A stretch of DNA of 64,000 bases from Cohnella laeviribosi DSM 21336. GTDB lineage: Bacteria > Bacillota > Bacilli > Paenibacillales > Paenibacillaceae. The position numbers and the translations under genes were made by a program. The stretch covers positions 61,611 through 125,610 of the forward strand of contig NZ_KB899818.1 in the NCBI RefSeq assembly GCF_000378425.1. Reading direction: 5' to 3'. The notes beneath the pieces are model-generated. The model was given only the letters and a program-made list of their open reading frames with translations. It did no database searches and was not told the DNA's origin. This document shows, in pieces, positions 17,767 to 25,321 of this stretch. Positions within the stretch are counted from its first letter, which is position 1; the number at the start of each line of letters is the position of its first letter.

Positions 17767-18300
17767 CTACTTAACGCGCGTATTCGATACTAGCGGTCCG
17801 AGATACACCCACCCGTTCTCGACCTTGACTTCGTACTCGTCAAGCGCTTTAGGCGCTACCGCCAGATTTTTGCCGTCCTTCGAGTACCGTGCCCCGTGAC
17901 AAGGACAATGATATTCGTTCGGCTTTTCCGCCGCCCAGCTGATCGTGCAGCCCAGGTGTTTGCACACCGGCGACAGGGCGAAAATTTTGTTGTCGTCGCC
18001 TCTAGCGATGTAAGCCTCCAGCTTCGGATCGCTTTCGTACCATCCGTCCACCTGATGGATTTTGAAAGATACCTTTTGCGGGTCCTTCGTCACTTTGGCC
18101 TCTTCAATGACTTTGACAAAGCCGGTTTCCGTCTTTTTCTGCAGAATCGGATCTACGGCGAACCGAAGCATCGGAAGGATGGCGCCGCCGGCCATAAATG
18201 CAGTCGCACCGCCCAGCGTATAAGACAGAAACTGACGTCTCGTCATTTCCTGGCGTTTGATCGGCTTATGCGCGGTTTCGTGCTGTCCGTTATGTTCCAT
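17767..18300 (-). CDS. qcrA: Menaquinol:cytochrome c reductase Rieske iron-sulfur subunit
   Basis: 177 residues from ATG at 18300 behind AAAGGGGG; upstream in-frame starts are less likely. A twin-arginine-like N-terminus (TRRQFLSYTLGGATAF) precedes the anchor helix, and the Rieske motifs CKHLGC and CPCHG are intact for the [2Fe-2S] cluster near residues 110-135. It extracts electrons from menaquinol in the bc complex. First gene of qcrABC, with a good promoter upstream. Confidence 0.96.
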   Translation of the reverse strand: MEHNGQHETAHKPIKRQEMTRRQFLSYTLGGATAFMAGGAILPMLRFAVDPILQKKTETGFVKVIEEAKVTKDPQKVSFKIHQVDGWYESDPKLEAYIARGDDNKIFALSPVCKHLGCTISWAAEKPNEYHCPCHGARYSKDGKNLAVAPKALDEYEVKVENGWVYLGPLVSNTRVK

Positions 18301-18374
18301 TGTTTCTACCCCCTTTGCCCACCAATGTCGCTGTCCTTCATGGACCCTTGCCTTACTGTTCACAAGACATAACT

Positions 18375-18403
18375 ATAATAGTACACGCATATGGGGGCGT
18401 CAA
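18375..18403 (-). promoter_or_regulatory. Promoter of qcrABC
   Basis: Minus strand TTGACG (18403-18398), exact 17-bp spacer, TATTAT (18380-18375), followed about 75 bp later by the qcrA start. Confidence 0.7.
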
Positions 18404-18517
18404 CAATTGCCAAGAGGAATAAACGCCTTGGTTGAAAACGTTGGTCAAAATTGTTTCAAATTTGTCACATTTGTCCGAGTTGTGGAGACGTAAATGGTAT
18501 TCCCCAGCAGAGGAAAA

Positions 18518-18940
18518 TTATGCGTCTTTCCACATCGCCGCGACCGCCCGGCAAATATCCTCCGCGTCGGGCTGCTCGTCCGGCGCGGAAGGCTGCACAA
18601 GCAGGTCCGCGGACGCCGGCGGGGAGGGCAACAATCCCGGCGTGCCGGACACGAGCACGACAAAGCGGAAGCCCGCCTGTTTGAGCCGGCCGCAATGACG
18701 GGCGAGCCGGGCGGCGTCGTCCGGGTCCGCTCCGTCGTAATAATGGTAGGCCGGCAGCGTGACGGTACGGCCCCGGAACGCCGCTTCCAGCGGAGAGAGC
18801 CAGTCCCCCGTCCGCGCCGCCTTTTCGGTCGCTTCCGGCGGGCTCTCCGTTCCGGTCAAGCCGGTCACGGGCAGCAGGCACGTGTCAAAATAAGGCTGCA
18901 GCCCGGGCCAGCCGATGGCGTCGAATTCGCTGAACTTCAT
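18518..18940 (-). CDS. DUF2487 family protein (YpiF-like)
   Basis: 140 residues, soluble, no membrane segment or signal peptide. It begins MKFSEFDAIGWPGLQPYFDTC, a pattern I associate with the DUF2487/YpiF family, and sits directly before qcrA as ypiF does in B. subtilis. No catalytic motif is visible and no function is established. It is separated from qcrABC by the qcrA promoter, so it is probably transcribed separately. Confidence 0.75.
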   Translation of the reverse strand: MKFSEFDAIGWPGLQPYFDTCLLPVTGLTGTESPPEATEKAARTGDWLSPLEAAFRGRTVTLPAYHYYDGADPDDAARLARHCGRLKQAGFRFVVLVSGTPGLLPSPPASADLLVQPSAPDEQPDAEDICRAVAAMWKDA

Positions 18941-18962
18941 GCTGGTCTTTCTTCCTTTCGAA

Positions 18963-19925
18963 TCAGAGCAATGCGCTGAAGAAGGTCATGATTTTCTCGT
19001 CGATTCCCGGAAGCCCCTCATGGCCGAAATCCGGGTAGACGGCAAGCTGCTTGGGCGCGGCGATCTTGTTGTAAGCCGCAAACTGCGTCGACGGCGGCGT
19101 GATCGTATCCATCAGCCCCACGGCCATCAGCACGTCGCCGCGAATGCGCGGAGCCAGATGCTGGACGTCGATATAGCCGAGCCGTTCGAAAAATTCGTTC
19201 TCCCGCTCGTGCAGCGGATCGAAAAGCCGGAAATACGTTCTTAGCTCCTCGTAGGCATCCTTGGCCAAATCCATTTCCCAAACCCGGCGGTAGTCGCTCA
19301 GGAACGGATAGATCGGAGCAAGCCGCTTGATGCGCGGCTCCAGGGCGGCGCAGGCGAGCGTCAATCCGCCGCCTTGGGAAGCGCCAGTCGCCGCCACCCG
19401 CGAGGCGTCCACTTCCGGCATCGTCATGACGATCCCGGCCAGCTGCGCGGCATCCAGAAAAATATGACGGAACAGCAAATGGTCGGGATGGTCGTCCACC
19501 CCCCGGATGATATGTCCCCGGAGCGTATTGCCCTTCACGCCGCCGGTATCCTCGGATTTGCCTCCCTGGCCGCGGACGTCCATCGCCGCCACGGAAAATC
19601 CGAGCGCCGCGTATCCCAGCTTCGAAACCCAGTCCCCCGAATTTCCGGCATATCCGTGAAACTGGACGACGGCGGGATGCGGCTCCTTGACGTTTTTCGG
19701 CCTTATGTACTTCGCATGAATTCTGGCGCCCCTAACCCCCGTAAAGTACAGATGGAAGCAGTCGGCGAACGGCACCTGGAACGAGGCCGGCACCAGTTCG
19801 ACCTGCGGGTCCGCCGCGCGCATCTCGGCAAGCGCCCGATCCCAGTACGCATCGAAATCGGCCGGCTTCGGATTGGTTCCCGCGTACGTCTTCAACTGAT
19901 CCAACGGCATGTCGATCAAAGGCAA
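18963..19925 (-). CDS. Acetyl esterase of the AXE1 / cephalosporin C deacetylase family
   Basis: 320 residues, alpha/beta hydrolase of carbohydrate esterase family 7. The nucleophile elbow GASQGG lies near residue 182, the oxyanion-side HGYAGNSGDW near 93, the aspartate in VGLMDTITPP near 271 and the catalytic His in DFGHEG near 300. Family members deacetylate xylo-oligosaccharides, and sometimes cephalosporin C, in the cytoplasm. TTG at 19925 has a correctly spaced AAGG; an internal ATG at 19910 is the alternative. A cre-like site lies upstream, consistent with carbon control. Confidence 0.93.
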   Translation of the reverse strand: MPLIDMPLDQLKTYAGTNPKPADFDAYWDRALAEMRAADPQVELVPASFQVPFADCFHLYFTGVRGARIHAKYIRPKNVKEPHPAVVQFHGYAGNSGDWVSKLGYAALGFSVAAMDVRGQGGKSEDTGGVKGNTLRGHIIRGVDDHPDHLLFRHIFLDAAQLAGIVMTMPEVDASRVAATGASQGGGLTLACAALEPRIKRLAPIYPFLSDYRRVWEMDLAKDAYEELRTYFRLFDPLHERENEFFERLGYIDVQHLAPRIRGDVLMAVGLMDTITPPSTQFAAYNKIAAPKQLAVYPDFGHEGLPGIDEKIMTFFSALL

Positions 19926-20000
19926 GCTGATCCTTCCTTCCCGGGCAGAATGTGCGGTCGAATCCGTCCTCTTTCCATCCTACTGCAAATTCGCCGGACA

Positions 20001-20013
20001 GAAAAGCGTTTTC
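20001..20013. promoter_or_regulatory. cre-like palindrome upstream of the AXE1 esterase
   Basis: GAAAAGCGTTTTC is a near-perfect palindrome resembling LacI/CcpA-type operators, about 75-90 bp upstream of the esterase start. The same core (GAAAACGCTT on the minus strand) recurs at 23913 and 23933. Confidence 0.4.
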
Positions 20014-20045
20014 TTGTTTAGGGGACCGACATCCGATAGCCAAAC

Positions 20046-20094
20046 GAAAACGACCTCCCGCCGCGCGCAAACCGCTTGCGCCGGCCGTGAGGTC
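20046..20094 (-). terminator. Terminator downstream of the IDEAL-domain gene
   Basis: Long GC-rich hairpin whose outer arms are CGACCTC and GAGGTCG, followed by TTTTCG on the minus strand. Confidence 0.7.
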
Positions 20095-20130
20095 GCCGTT
20101 CGGGAAATCCGTAAAGATCGTCCTGGAGCA

Positions 20131-20310
20131 TCAAGGTTGCATCGTTTTCAGTTCATCCGTCAAGCGCCGAAACGATTCGGCATCTCCTTGGGCAAGCGCC
20201 GCGTCGATTGCTTCGTAGATTTTAGCCGTCCGGTATTTGCGCAGCGCTTCGTCAAGGACCATTTCCGCCTCCAAACCGAGCATGGTCTCGTAGGCGATTT
20301 TCATGTCCAT
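20131..20310 (-). CDS. Small IDEAL-domain protein
   Basis: About 59 residues from ATG at 20310, which has GGAGGTG six bases upstream. Nearly the whole protein matches the IDEAL pattern: LGLEAEMVLDEALRKYR followed by IYEAIDAALAQGDAESF and RRLTDEL. In B. subtilis the IDEAL domain occurs in YpiB, located beside ypiF and qcrA, so this gene occupies the same neighbourhood but lacks the UPF0302 domain. Single-domain IDEAL proteins are common in Bacillales; the role is unknown, perhaps protein-protein regulation. Confidence 0.75.
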   Translation of the reverse strand: MDMKIAYETMLGLEAEMVLDEALRKYRTAKIYEAIDAALAQGDAESFRRLTDELKTMQP

Positions 20311-20473
20311 CGGTTGCACCTCCAATATCCGGCTTTAGGGCCCCCATCATTCCAGCTCCCATTAAAGCATATTCATCGCTGTCGGCTTCGTTCAGGTCAT
20401 AAGCCCCTTGCCGGTCCTCCTAATTTGACCGCCAAAGTTGACATTCGATCTCCGCCTTTCCCGCCATGGACAT

Positions 20474-21724
20474 TCAGGCGTTTGCATTCCGCTTTCGCCC
20501 GGCGTCCCCTGCCGGAACCATTTGCGCAGCGAGCGGCGTGACGCGGACCAGCGCCGTTCCGTCGGACGCCTCGCCCCAGCGAAGCAGTCCGAGATGCACC
20601 ATCATTTTGAGCACTCTCCGGTTCAGCACGTCCTCCGCCGAATCGTAGTAATACGGACGAACGAGCGGCAGCAGCGCTTTGCCGAGCGAGGCAACCGTCG
20701 TCCACGCTGACGCGAGGCGAATCGTCCATTGCGCCACCGCCATAATGTTCGGTACGGGAACCCGGTACGCGCGCAGCCAGAACCGGTAAAGATCCGAAGG
20801 CTCGGCCGCAACGTCGCCTGCAGCCGCCAGCAGGCCCGCATCGGTCAGTTCGAGCCTCTCGCCGTTTTCCCGCAGCCAATTCCGATGGCAGCAGTAATCA
20901 TAAAGCAGGGAGAAGCGTTCCGGATATTCGCGGAAACGGCGGCCGTACCCGAATCGCCAGGCGGTGCGGGCGGGCAGCCCTTCGCTTACGGAAAGCAAGC
21001 CGAGCACCTGGCCAAGCTGCCGTTTGTACATGTAGCCTTCGGTCGTAAGCGCGACATCATGGTCCCGGACGAAGCGCAAGAACAGCACCGCGTCGGCCGA
21101 CAGGAGCGTTCCTTCGTCCCGGTACGCTTCGGGTTCCCCGCGAACGTCCAGCACGGCGCGAAACCGGGCTTCCAGCACTTCGCAAAGCCGGCGCTTGACA
21201 TCCTCGGGCACCTGGTACAAATACCGGGTATGCTGCGTGATGCCGTTAAACAGCCATCCGTACCGCATGAATCGGACGATCGCATGCCGTGCCGACTGCT
21301 CGGGCGCCTGCGGCGCGGGCTCGGCGGCATCCGGCTTCGGCCGTTTCCGCTGCTTGGCGGATTTGGGCTCCGCCTGCCGCGTCGTCCGGACGGCGACGGC
21401 CGGCTTGTTTGCCTCTTCTCCGGCTTCCGGCCGCGCCGCGCCGGCATGGGTGTCGGAGGCCGTCCACAAAGCCCGAGCCGTCAAGTCCTCCAAGCTGTAC
21501 ATTTCTCTCGGCTCGAACAAAAGCGAGTTGAGCAGCCGCAAATCTTCCGGGCTCATGGCGTCCACTTTTCGTTCCAGCACGTCGCGCTTCTGCACGGCGG
21601 ACAAGATGGACTGGATCAGCTCGTTTTTCGAGTGATTGGTGGAACGGCAATCGTAGGTTTCGGCGATGCGCATCAACTGGGCGATGTCGGCGAAGGACAG
21701 CATATCCGCTAGATTCATCGGCAT
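20474..21724 (-). CDS. Uncharacterised 416-aa protein, possible winged-helix repeats
   Basis: I do not recognise this protein. The N-terminus (MLSFADIAQLMRIAETYDCR, then SKNELIQSILSAV) resembles a SAP/Rho-N-like or helicase-associated helical segment. A low-complexity Lys/Pro/Ala linker occupies about 95-145. The C-terminal half has several 60-80 residue alpha/beta units with RDHDVALTTEGYMYKRQLG and NGERLELTDAGLLAAAG, which look like winged helices. No catalytic motif, signal or membrane segment is evident. It stands alone between the IDEAL gene and the phosphatase terminator. Confidence 0.65.
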   Translation of the reverse strand: MPMNLADMLSFADIAQLMRIAETYDCRSTNHSKNELIQSILSAVQKRDVLERKVDAMSPEDLRLLNSLLFEPREMYSLEDLTARALWTASDTHAGAARPEAGEEANKPAVAVRTTRQAEPKSAKQRKRPKPDAAEPAPQAPEQSARHAIVRFMRYGWLFNGITQHTRYLYQVPEDVKRRLCEVLEARFRAVLDVRGEPEAYRDEGTLLSADAVLFLRFVRDHDVALTTEGYMYKRQLGQVLGLLSVSEGLPARTAWRFGYGRRFREYPERFSLLYDYCCHRNWLRENGERLELTDAGLLAAAGDVAAEPSDLYRFWLRAYRVPVPNIMAVAQWTIRLASAWTTVASLGKALLPLVRPYYYDSAEDVLNRRVLKMMVHLGLLRWGEASDGTALVRVTPLAAQMVPAGDAGRKRNANA

Positions 21725-21792
21725 TCCCCGTTTCCGGAGGATTTATATGCAAGTATCGGTGGATTTAAAGCGGTTTAAACGTCTTCGGCGGC

Positions 21793-21828
21793 AAAAAAAG
21801 AGCGCCGGTCCGCGACCGCTCGCTCTTT
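21793..21828 (-). terminator. Terminator of the sigma / anti-sigma / phosphatase operon
   Basis: AAAGAGC...GCTCTTT stem with inner GGTC/GACC pairing and a run of seven T's on the minus strand; it overlaps the stop codon of the phosphatase gene. Confidence 0.75.
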
Positions 21829-22426
21829 ATACTTTAATATCGCCGTCCAAATGGGCCGTGCAATTTTGGAGGATGGGAATCCAGCGGTTCGACCGGCGTT
21901 CGAGAATGGTCAGCGACACATTCGCGATCAGCGTCTCATCCGCTCCGGTCTCCAGCGCCTTCAGCATCTGCGCCAAAAAGCTGCCGTGCGTGACGACCAG
22001 CCAACTTTCGCCCGGATGGCGATCGCAGAACTGCTCGACGAATTCGAGCCCGCGCTCGCGGACGCGCTCATCCGATTCCTGATCGGGCACGAGCCTGCGC
22101 CATTCCGTCCCCCAGCGCGCAAGCCGCTCCGCCTCTGTCGTGCCTTCCGCCTGACCGAAGCTCCTTTCCCTAAGCCGCTTGTCCGTCAGGAGCGGAATGC
22201 CCAGCCGCTCGGACAGAATTTGTCCCGTCCGCCATGCGCGCTGGAGATCGCTGCTGACGACGCCGTTCCAGACCGCTCCTTCCCGCAGCAGCCGATCGGC
22301 CAAGCGCCCGGCCTGCATCTCGCCGGCGCTGCTGAGCGGAATATCGGTCGTGCCTTGGATTTTGCCCTCCTTGTTCCATTCGGTAAGCCCGTGGCGGACC
22401 CACCCGAGCCGGATCGAAGCGCTCAT
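21827..22426 (-). CDS. Histidine phosphatase family protein (phosphoglycerate mutase-like)
   Basis: 199 residues. The phosphohistidine motif LGWVRHGLTEWN lies near residue 8, SSDLQRAWRTGQIL provides the second arginine, and LRERSFGQAEG and VVTHGSFLAQML (second catalytic His) complete the fold. Members include cobalamin phosphatase, broad-specificity phosphatases and mutases; the substrate cannot be told. ATG at 22426 overlaps the stop of the anti-sigma gene by 4 bp, so it is cotranscribed with the sigma/anti-sigma pair. Confidence 0.88.
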   Translation of the reverse strand: MSASIRLGWVRHGLTEWNKEGKIQGTTDIPLSSAGEMQAGRLADRLLREGAVWNGVVSSDLQRAWRTGQILSERLGIPLLTDKRLRERSFGQAEGTTEAERLARWGTEWRRLVPDQESDERVRERGLEFVEQFCDRHPGESWLVVTHGSFLAQMLKALETGADETLIANVSLTILERRSNRWIPILQNCTAHLDGDIKV

Positions 22427-23037
22427 GTCCGGACCCTCGTAAACCAGTTCAGCGTCAGCAGCGTCATCACGATGCCGAGCAGCGACAGCGCAATCCAGTA
22501 TTCAGGGACGGTCGGAGCGGCATGCAGCACGATCGGATCGCTAAGGCTGGCGACCGGAACGTCCACGGACAACCGAGATCCTTGGCCGGAAGCGGAAATG
22601 GCGTCCGCCGCCTCCATGACGCCGGTCTTGCCGGACTTGGACGAAACCGCGCGCTGCACCAGCACATAGAGGAATCCGCAGGCAAACACGGCCAAAAGCG
22701 AAGCGAGCAGCCCGGCGACGCGCAGGCGAAACGCCTTGCCGAACGCGTACGAACGCTGCATCGCGGGCATGAACCCGTTCTGTTCGGCATAGATCCGGTT
22801 CATCACTTTGCGGTTCATTTCCTCGAGGGAAACCGATTTGGCCAAATAAGCTTCGAATTCCTCGTCGTAAGGCAACGAGCGGATGAGATTGGCGCTCTCT
22901 TCCCAGAGGCGGTATTGCTCGGAGCAATGAGCGCAGCAGGCCAAATGCTCCTCGATCTGCCGCCGCTCCCGATCGGAAACGCCTCCGTCGCAGTAATCGC
23001 TGAATTTTTCCTGCGTAAGATCGCATCTGCTCTTCAT
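22423..23037 (-). CDS. Zinc-finger (zf-HC2) anti-sigma factor
   Basis: 204 residues. The cytosolic N-terminus carries the H-x3-C-x2-C zinc-binding signature in EEHLACCAHCSEQY (about residues 30-43), typical of ZAS anti-sigma domains. A transmembrane helix follows at about 107-128 (VAGLLASLLAVFACGFLYVL), and a second hydrophobic segment lies near the C-terminus (YWIALSLLGIVMTLLTLNWF). It overlaps the ECF sigma gene by 4 bp and presumably holds that sigma factor inactive at the membrane. Signal sensed is unknown. Confidence 0.85.
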   Translation of the reverse strand: MKSRCDLTQEKFSDYCDGGVSDRERRQIEEHLACCAHCSEQYRLWEESANLIRSLPYDEEFEAYLAKSVSLEEMNRKVMNRIYAEQNGFMPAMQRSYAFGKAFRLRVAGLLASLLAVFACGFLYVLVQRAVSSKSGKTGVMEAADAISASGQGSRLSVDVPVASLSDPIVLHAAPTVPEYWIALSLLGIVMTLLTLNWFTRVRT

Positions 23038-23630
23038 CGCGACTTCAACTCCTCCATGTCCTTCAGCAAAACCGGCTCGTTAAAATAAGATTCCATCTGC
23101 GTCTTGACGCTGGCCCTCGCCCGGAAAAGCAGGGACTTCACGGCGCTGACCGTCTGTCCCAGGATGCTCGCGATTTCCTGGTAGTCCAGTCCGTCATATT
23201 CCCGAAGAATCAGGGCGGAGCGCTGCTTCTCCGGCAAATTGTTGATCGCTTCCCGAACCATAAGCACTTTCTCGTTGCGCAGAAGCCTTTGCTCCGGTGC
23301 CGCCTCGGGCGGGGCGGCGGGTATGTACGTTGAATCGTCCAGCGACAGATGGGTCGCTTTCTGTTTGCGCAGCTCGCTTAACACCGTGTTGCGTGCAATG
23401 GTATATAGCCAAGTCGAAAACGAAGCGTCCACTTCGCGGAATGAATGCAAGCTGCGGTACGCCTTGTAGAACGTCTCGGAGCACAGGTCCTCGGCGAGAA
23501 GCTCCAGCTTCGCGCTGCGCAGCATATGGTATATAAATGAAAGAATTTTCTTCTGGTATCGCGACATTAATACGGAATAAAGTTCTACGTTGCCGTCCTT
23601 GATCTCCCGAATCAATTGAGAATCGGTCAT
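23034..23630 (-). CDS. ECF-type RNA polymerase sigma factor
   Basis: 198 residues from ATG at 23630; an upstream in-frame start would add 35 residues without sigma similarity. Region 2 is seen in LAEDLCSETFYKAYRSLHSF and ASFSTWLYTIARN, region 4 in LPEKQRSALILREYDGLDYQEIA with helix-turn-helix SILGQTVSAVKSLLFRAR. It is followed by the overlapping zf-HC2 anti-sigma gene. Such sigma factors usually autoregulate; no clear ECF promoter was identified upstream. Confidence 0.93.
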   Translation of the reverse strand: MTDSQLIREIKDGNVELYSVLMSRYQKKILSFIYHMLRSAKLELLAEDLCSETFYKAYRSLHSFREVDASFSTWLYTIARNTVLSELRKQKATHLSLDDSTYIPAAPPEAAPEQRLLRNEKVLMVREAINNLPEKQRSALILREYDGLDYQEIASILGQTVSAVKSLLFRARASVKTQMESYFNEPVLLKDMEELKSR

Positions 23631-23912
23631 CGACCCTGCGATCCTCCCCTCTTTGCAGGGTGATTGTTCGCAAGCCGGTCTACAAGCTTTATACCGGCCA
23701 TAAACGAAAAAGTTGCGCAAAAGCGCACGATTCAAAACAGGCCCATTTTTTTACATAATCTAAAGGCTATTGTAACATACAGGCGGAATCGGGAATCTTA
23801 AAATATTCTAAATTTGCCGCTAAGGATTTCGTCGCCTTTGCACAAACAAAGCCAAAATCGGCATCGAGCCGGCGCGAGCCCAAACTCCGGAATCGGAACG
23901 CAAAAAAATATC

Positions 23913-23942
23913 GAAAACGCTTTAAAAAAAATGAAAACGCTT
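23913..23942 (+). repeat. Tandem operator-like repeats GAAAACGCTT
   Basis: GAAAACGCTT occurs at 23913-23922 and again at 23933-23942, exactly 20 bp apart, ending one base before the -35 box at 23944. Two helical turns of spacing suggests cooperative binding on one DNA face. The core resembles half of a cre/LacI-type operator. Confidence 0.6.
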
Positions 23943-23943
23943 A

Positions 23944-23972
23944 TTGACAAAATGTAAACGGATACATATACT
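23944..23972 (+). promoter_or_regulatory. Near-consensus sigma-A promoter for a short RNA
   Basis: TTGACA (23944-23949), 17-bp spacer, TATACT (23967-23972). It is the closest match to consensus in the window and points into a region with no gene. Confidence 0.8.
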
Positions 23973-23978
23973 GAAATT

Positions 23979-24066
23979 ACAGTATGGTTTCTCTCCACTC
24001 CTATCCAATAATCTGAGTGTTCATGGTAACACTCGCGCCACTTGCAAAGTGGCGTTTTTTGTTTTT
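23979..24066 (+). ncRNA. Putative small RNA of about 88 nt with two hairpins
   Basis: Predicted transcript between the promoter at 23944-23972 and an intrinsic terminator. It has an unpaired pyrimidine-rich 5' part (CTCTCCACTCCTATCC at 23990-24005), a perfect 7-bp hairpin GAGTGTT/AACACTC (24015-24034), and a terminator hairpin (24036-24054) with a T-rich tail. Only a ten-codon ORF without ribosome site fits inside. The C-rich stretch could pair with Shine-Dalgarno sequences, as in many Firmicute regulatory RNAs. It matches no Rfam family that I can name. Confidence 0.6.
24036..24065 (+). terminator. Intrinsic terminator of the putative small RNA
   Basis: CGCCACTT-GCA-AAGTGGCG, a perfect 8-bp stem, then TTTTTTGTTTTT on the plus strand. 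Confidence 0.85.
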
Positions 24067-24083
24067 GTCCGCCGTTTGATGAG

Positions 24084-24134
24084 AAAAAATTAAGGCTGCG
24101 TGCGAAGAGCGTTGTCGGCCCGTCGCATGCAGCC
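24084..24134 (-). terminator. Terminator of the aro-trp-hisC-tyrA supraoperon
   Basis: Minus strand GGCTGC and TGCGA arms pair with TCGCA and GCAGCC across a 17-nt loop, followed by TTAATTTTTT. It lies 33 bp after the tyrA stop and faces the small-RNA terminator. Confidence 0.7.
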
Positions 24135-24166
24135 CGTGTTTGGCCGGATTTCCGGCAGACGCCTGT

Positions 24167-25318
24167 TCAGAAAAACACTTCATAACCAAGCGCTTGAAGC
24201 AAGGCGACCGCCCGCTCCAAATCGTTCCCTTGGCGAAACGACAACCTCAGCACGCCTGGAACGTCCTCCCGGCTTTCGATAATGTGCAGGTTGCTCAAAT
24301 TGATTTTTTCCTGACCGAGCTCGGTGGCGATTTTGCCGATAATGCCGGGCTGGTCGGGCACGTTGACATAACATTCGTACAGCGAAGAGATCATGCCTTT
24401 GCGCCGCTCCGGCAGTTGGCTGCGGAACCGTCCCGCCAAACGGAACTGCTCCGCCACCCCCTCCCCGTCGCCGGCTTCGAGAAGCGCCGCGAACCGGTCC
24501 ATCGACTTCCGCCAATCTTGAAGCAGCCGGAGCAGCACATCCCGATTGTTCAGCAGAATGTCGCGCCAGATGGTCGGGTCGCTGGAGGCGATGCGGGTAA
24601 TGTCCCGAAAACCGCCCGCGGCCAGACTCCGGTACAGGTCGTTCGTTTCGTTGTACGCGGCAATCTGGTTGACAAGCGCTACCGCGATAATATGCGGCAG
24701 GTGGCTGATGGCGCCCACGATTTCGTCGTGCAACGCCGAGTCCGTCTTCACGATCTTGGCTCGGGTCCAGCGCAGCAGCTCCTCCAGCCGGTTGAGGGCT
24801 TCCGGGGGCGTCCGGTCCGTCGGCGTCAGCACGTAATAGGCGTTTTCGAACAAATCCGCCGTCGCCGCCTCCACTCCGCTCCGCTCCGAGCCCGCCATCG
24901 GATGGCCGCCGATGAACACCGCTCCGTTCAGCTCGAGCCGCTGCGCATGGGCGACAACCGACGCTTTCGTGCTGCCGACGTCCGTCAGCACGCAGCCCGG
25001 CTTCAGCGGCAGCCGCGCCAGTTCGTCGACGTAGTCGTTAAGCTTCCCTACCGGTACGCACAGAAAAATAAAGTCCGCATCCATAGCCGCTTCGGCGATC
25101 GAAGTCGTGGCGACGTCGACGACCCCCAGCGCCTTGTATTTCTCGACCGAGGCCGGGTTGACGGAGTGTCCGACCACCTCGTAACCCGGCTTGCCTTTCC
25201 AGCAGAGAGCCAGCGATCCGCCGATCAGCCCGACGCCGAAGATGGCGATTCGCGTTTTCGGTTTGGCGGAAGTGCCTTCGTTCTTCTTGTTTGCGAAACC
25301 GTCAAAGTCTCCCGCCAT
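24167..25318 (-). CDS. tyrA: Prephenate dehydrogenase
   Basis: 383 residues. The NAD-binding motif IFGVGLIGGSLAL lies near residue 27, GSTKASVV and GGHPMAGSERSG (substrate loop) follow, and an ACT domain occupies the last 75 residues (SSLYECYVNVPDQPGIIGKI), implying allosteric tyrosine control. It oxidatively decarboxylates prephenate to 4-hydroxyphenylpyruvate. Last gene of the supraoperon; the aroA that follows tyrA in B. subtilis is absent here. Starts 3 bp after the hisC stop. Confidence 0.96.
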   Translation of the reverse strand: MAGDFDGFANKKNEGTSAKPKTRIAIFGVGLIGGSLALCWKGKPGYEVVGHSVNPASVEKYKALGVVDVATTSIAEAAMDADFIFLCVPVGKLNDYVDELARLPLKPGCVLTDVGSTKASVVAHAQRLELNGAVFIGGHPMAGSERSGVEAATADLFENAYYVLTPTDRTPPEALNRLEELLRWTRAKIVKTDSALHDEIVGAISHLPHIIAVALVNQIAAYNETNDLYRSLAAGGFRDITRIASSDPTIWRDILLNNRDVLLRLLQDWRKSMDRFAALLEAGDGEGVAEQFRLAGRFRSQLPERRKGMISSLYECYVNVPDQPGIIGKIATELGQEKINLSNLHIIESREDVPGVLRLSFRQGNDLERAVALLQALGYEVFF

Positions 25319-25321
25319 CCT

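Noticed and set aside
23798..23998. 66-codon minus-strand frame opposite the small-RNA promoter
   Set aside because: Hydrophobic, low-complexity translation without ribosome site; it overlaps the promoter and repeats.
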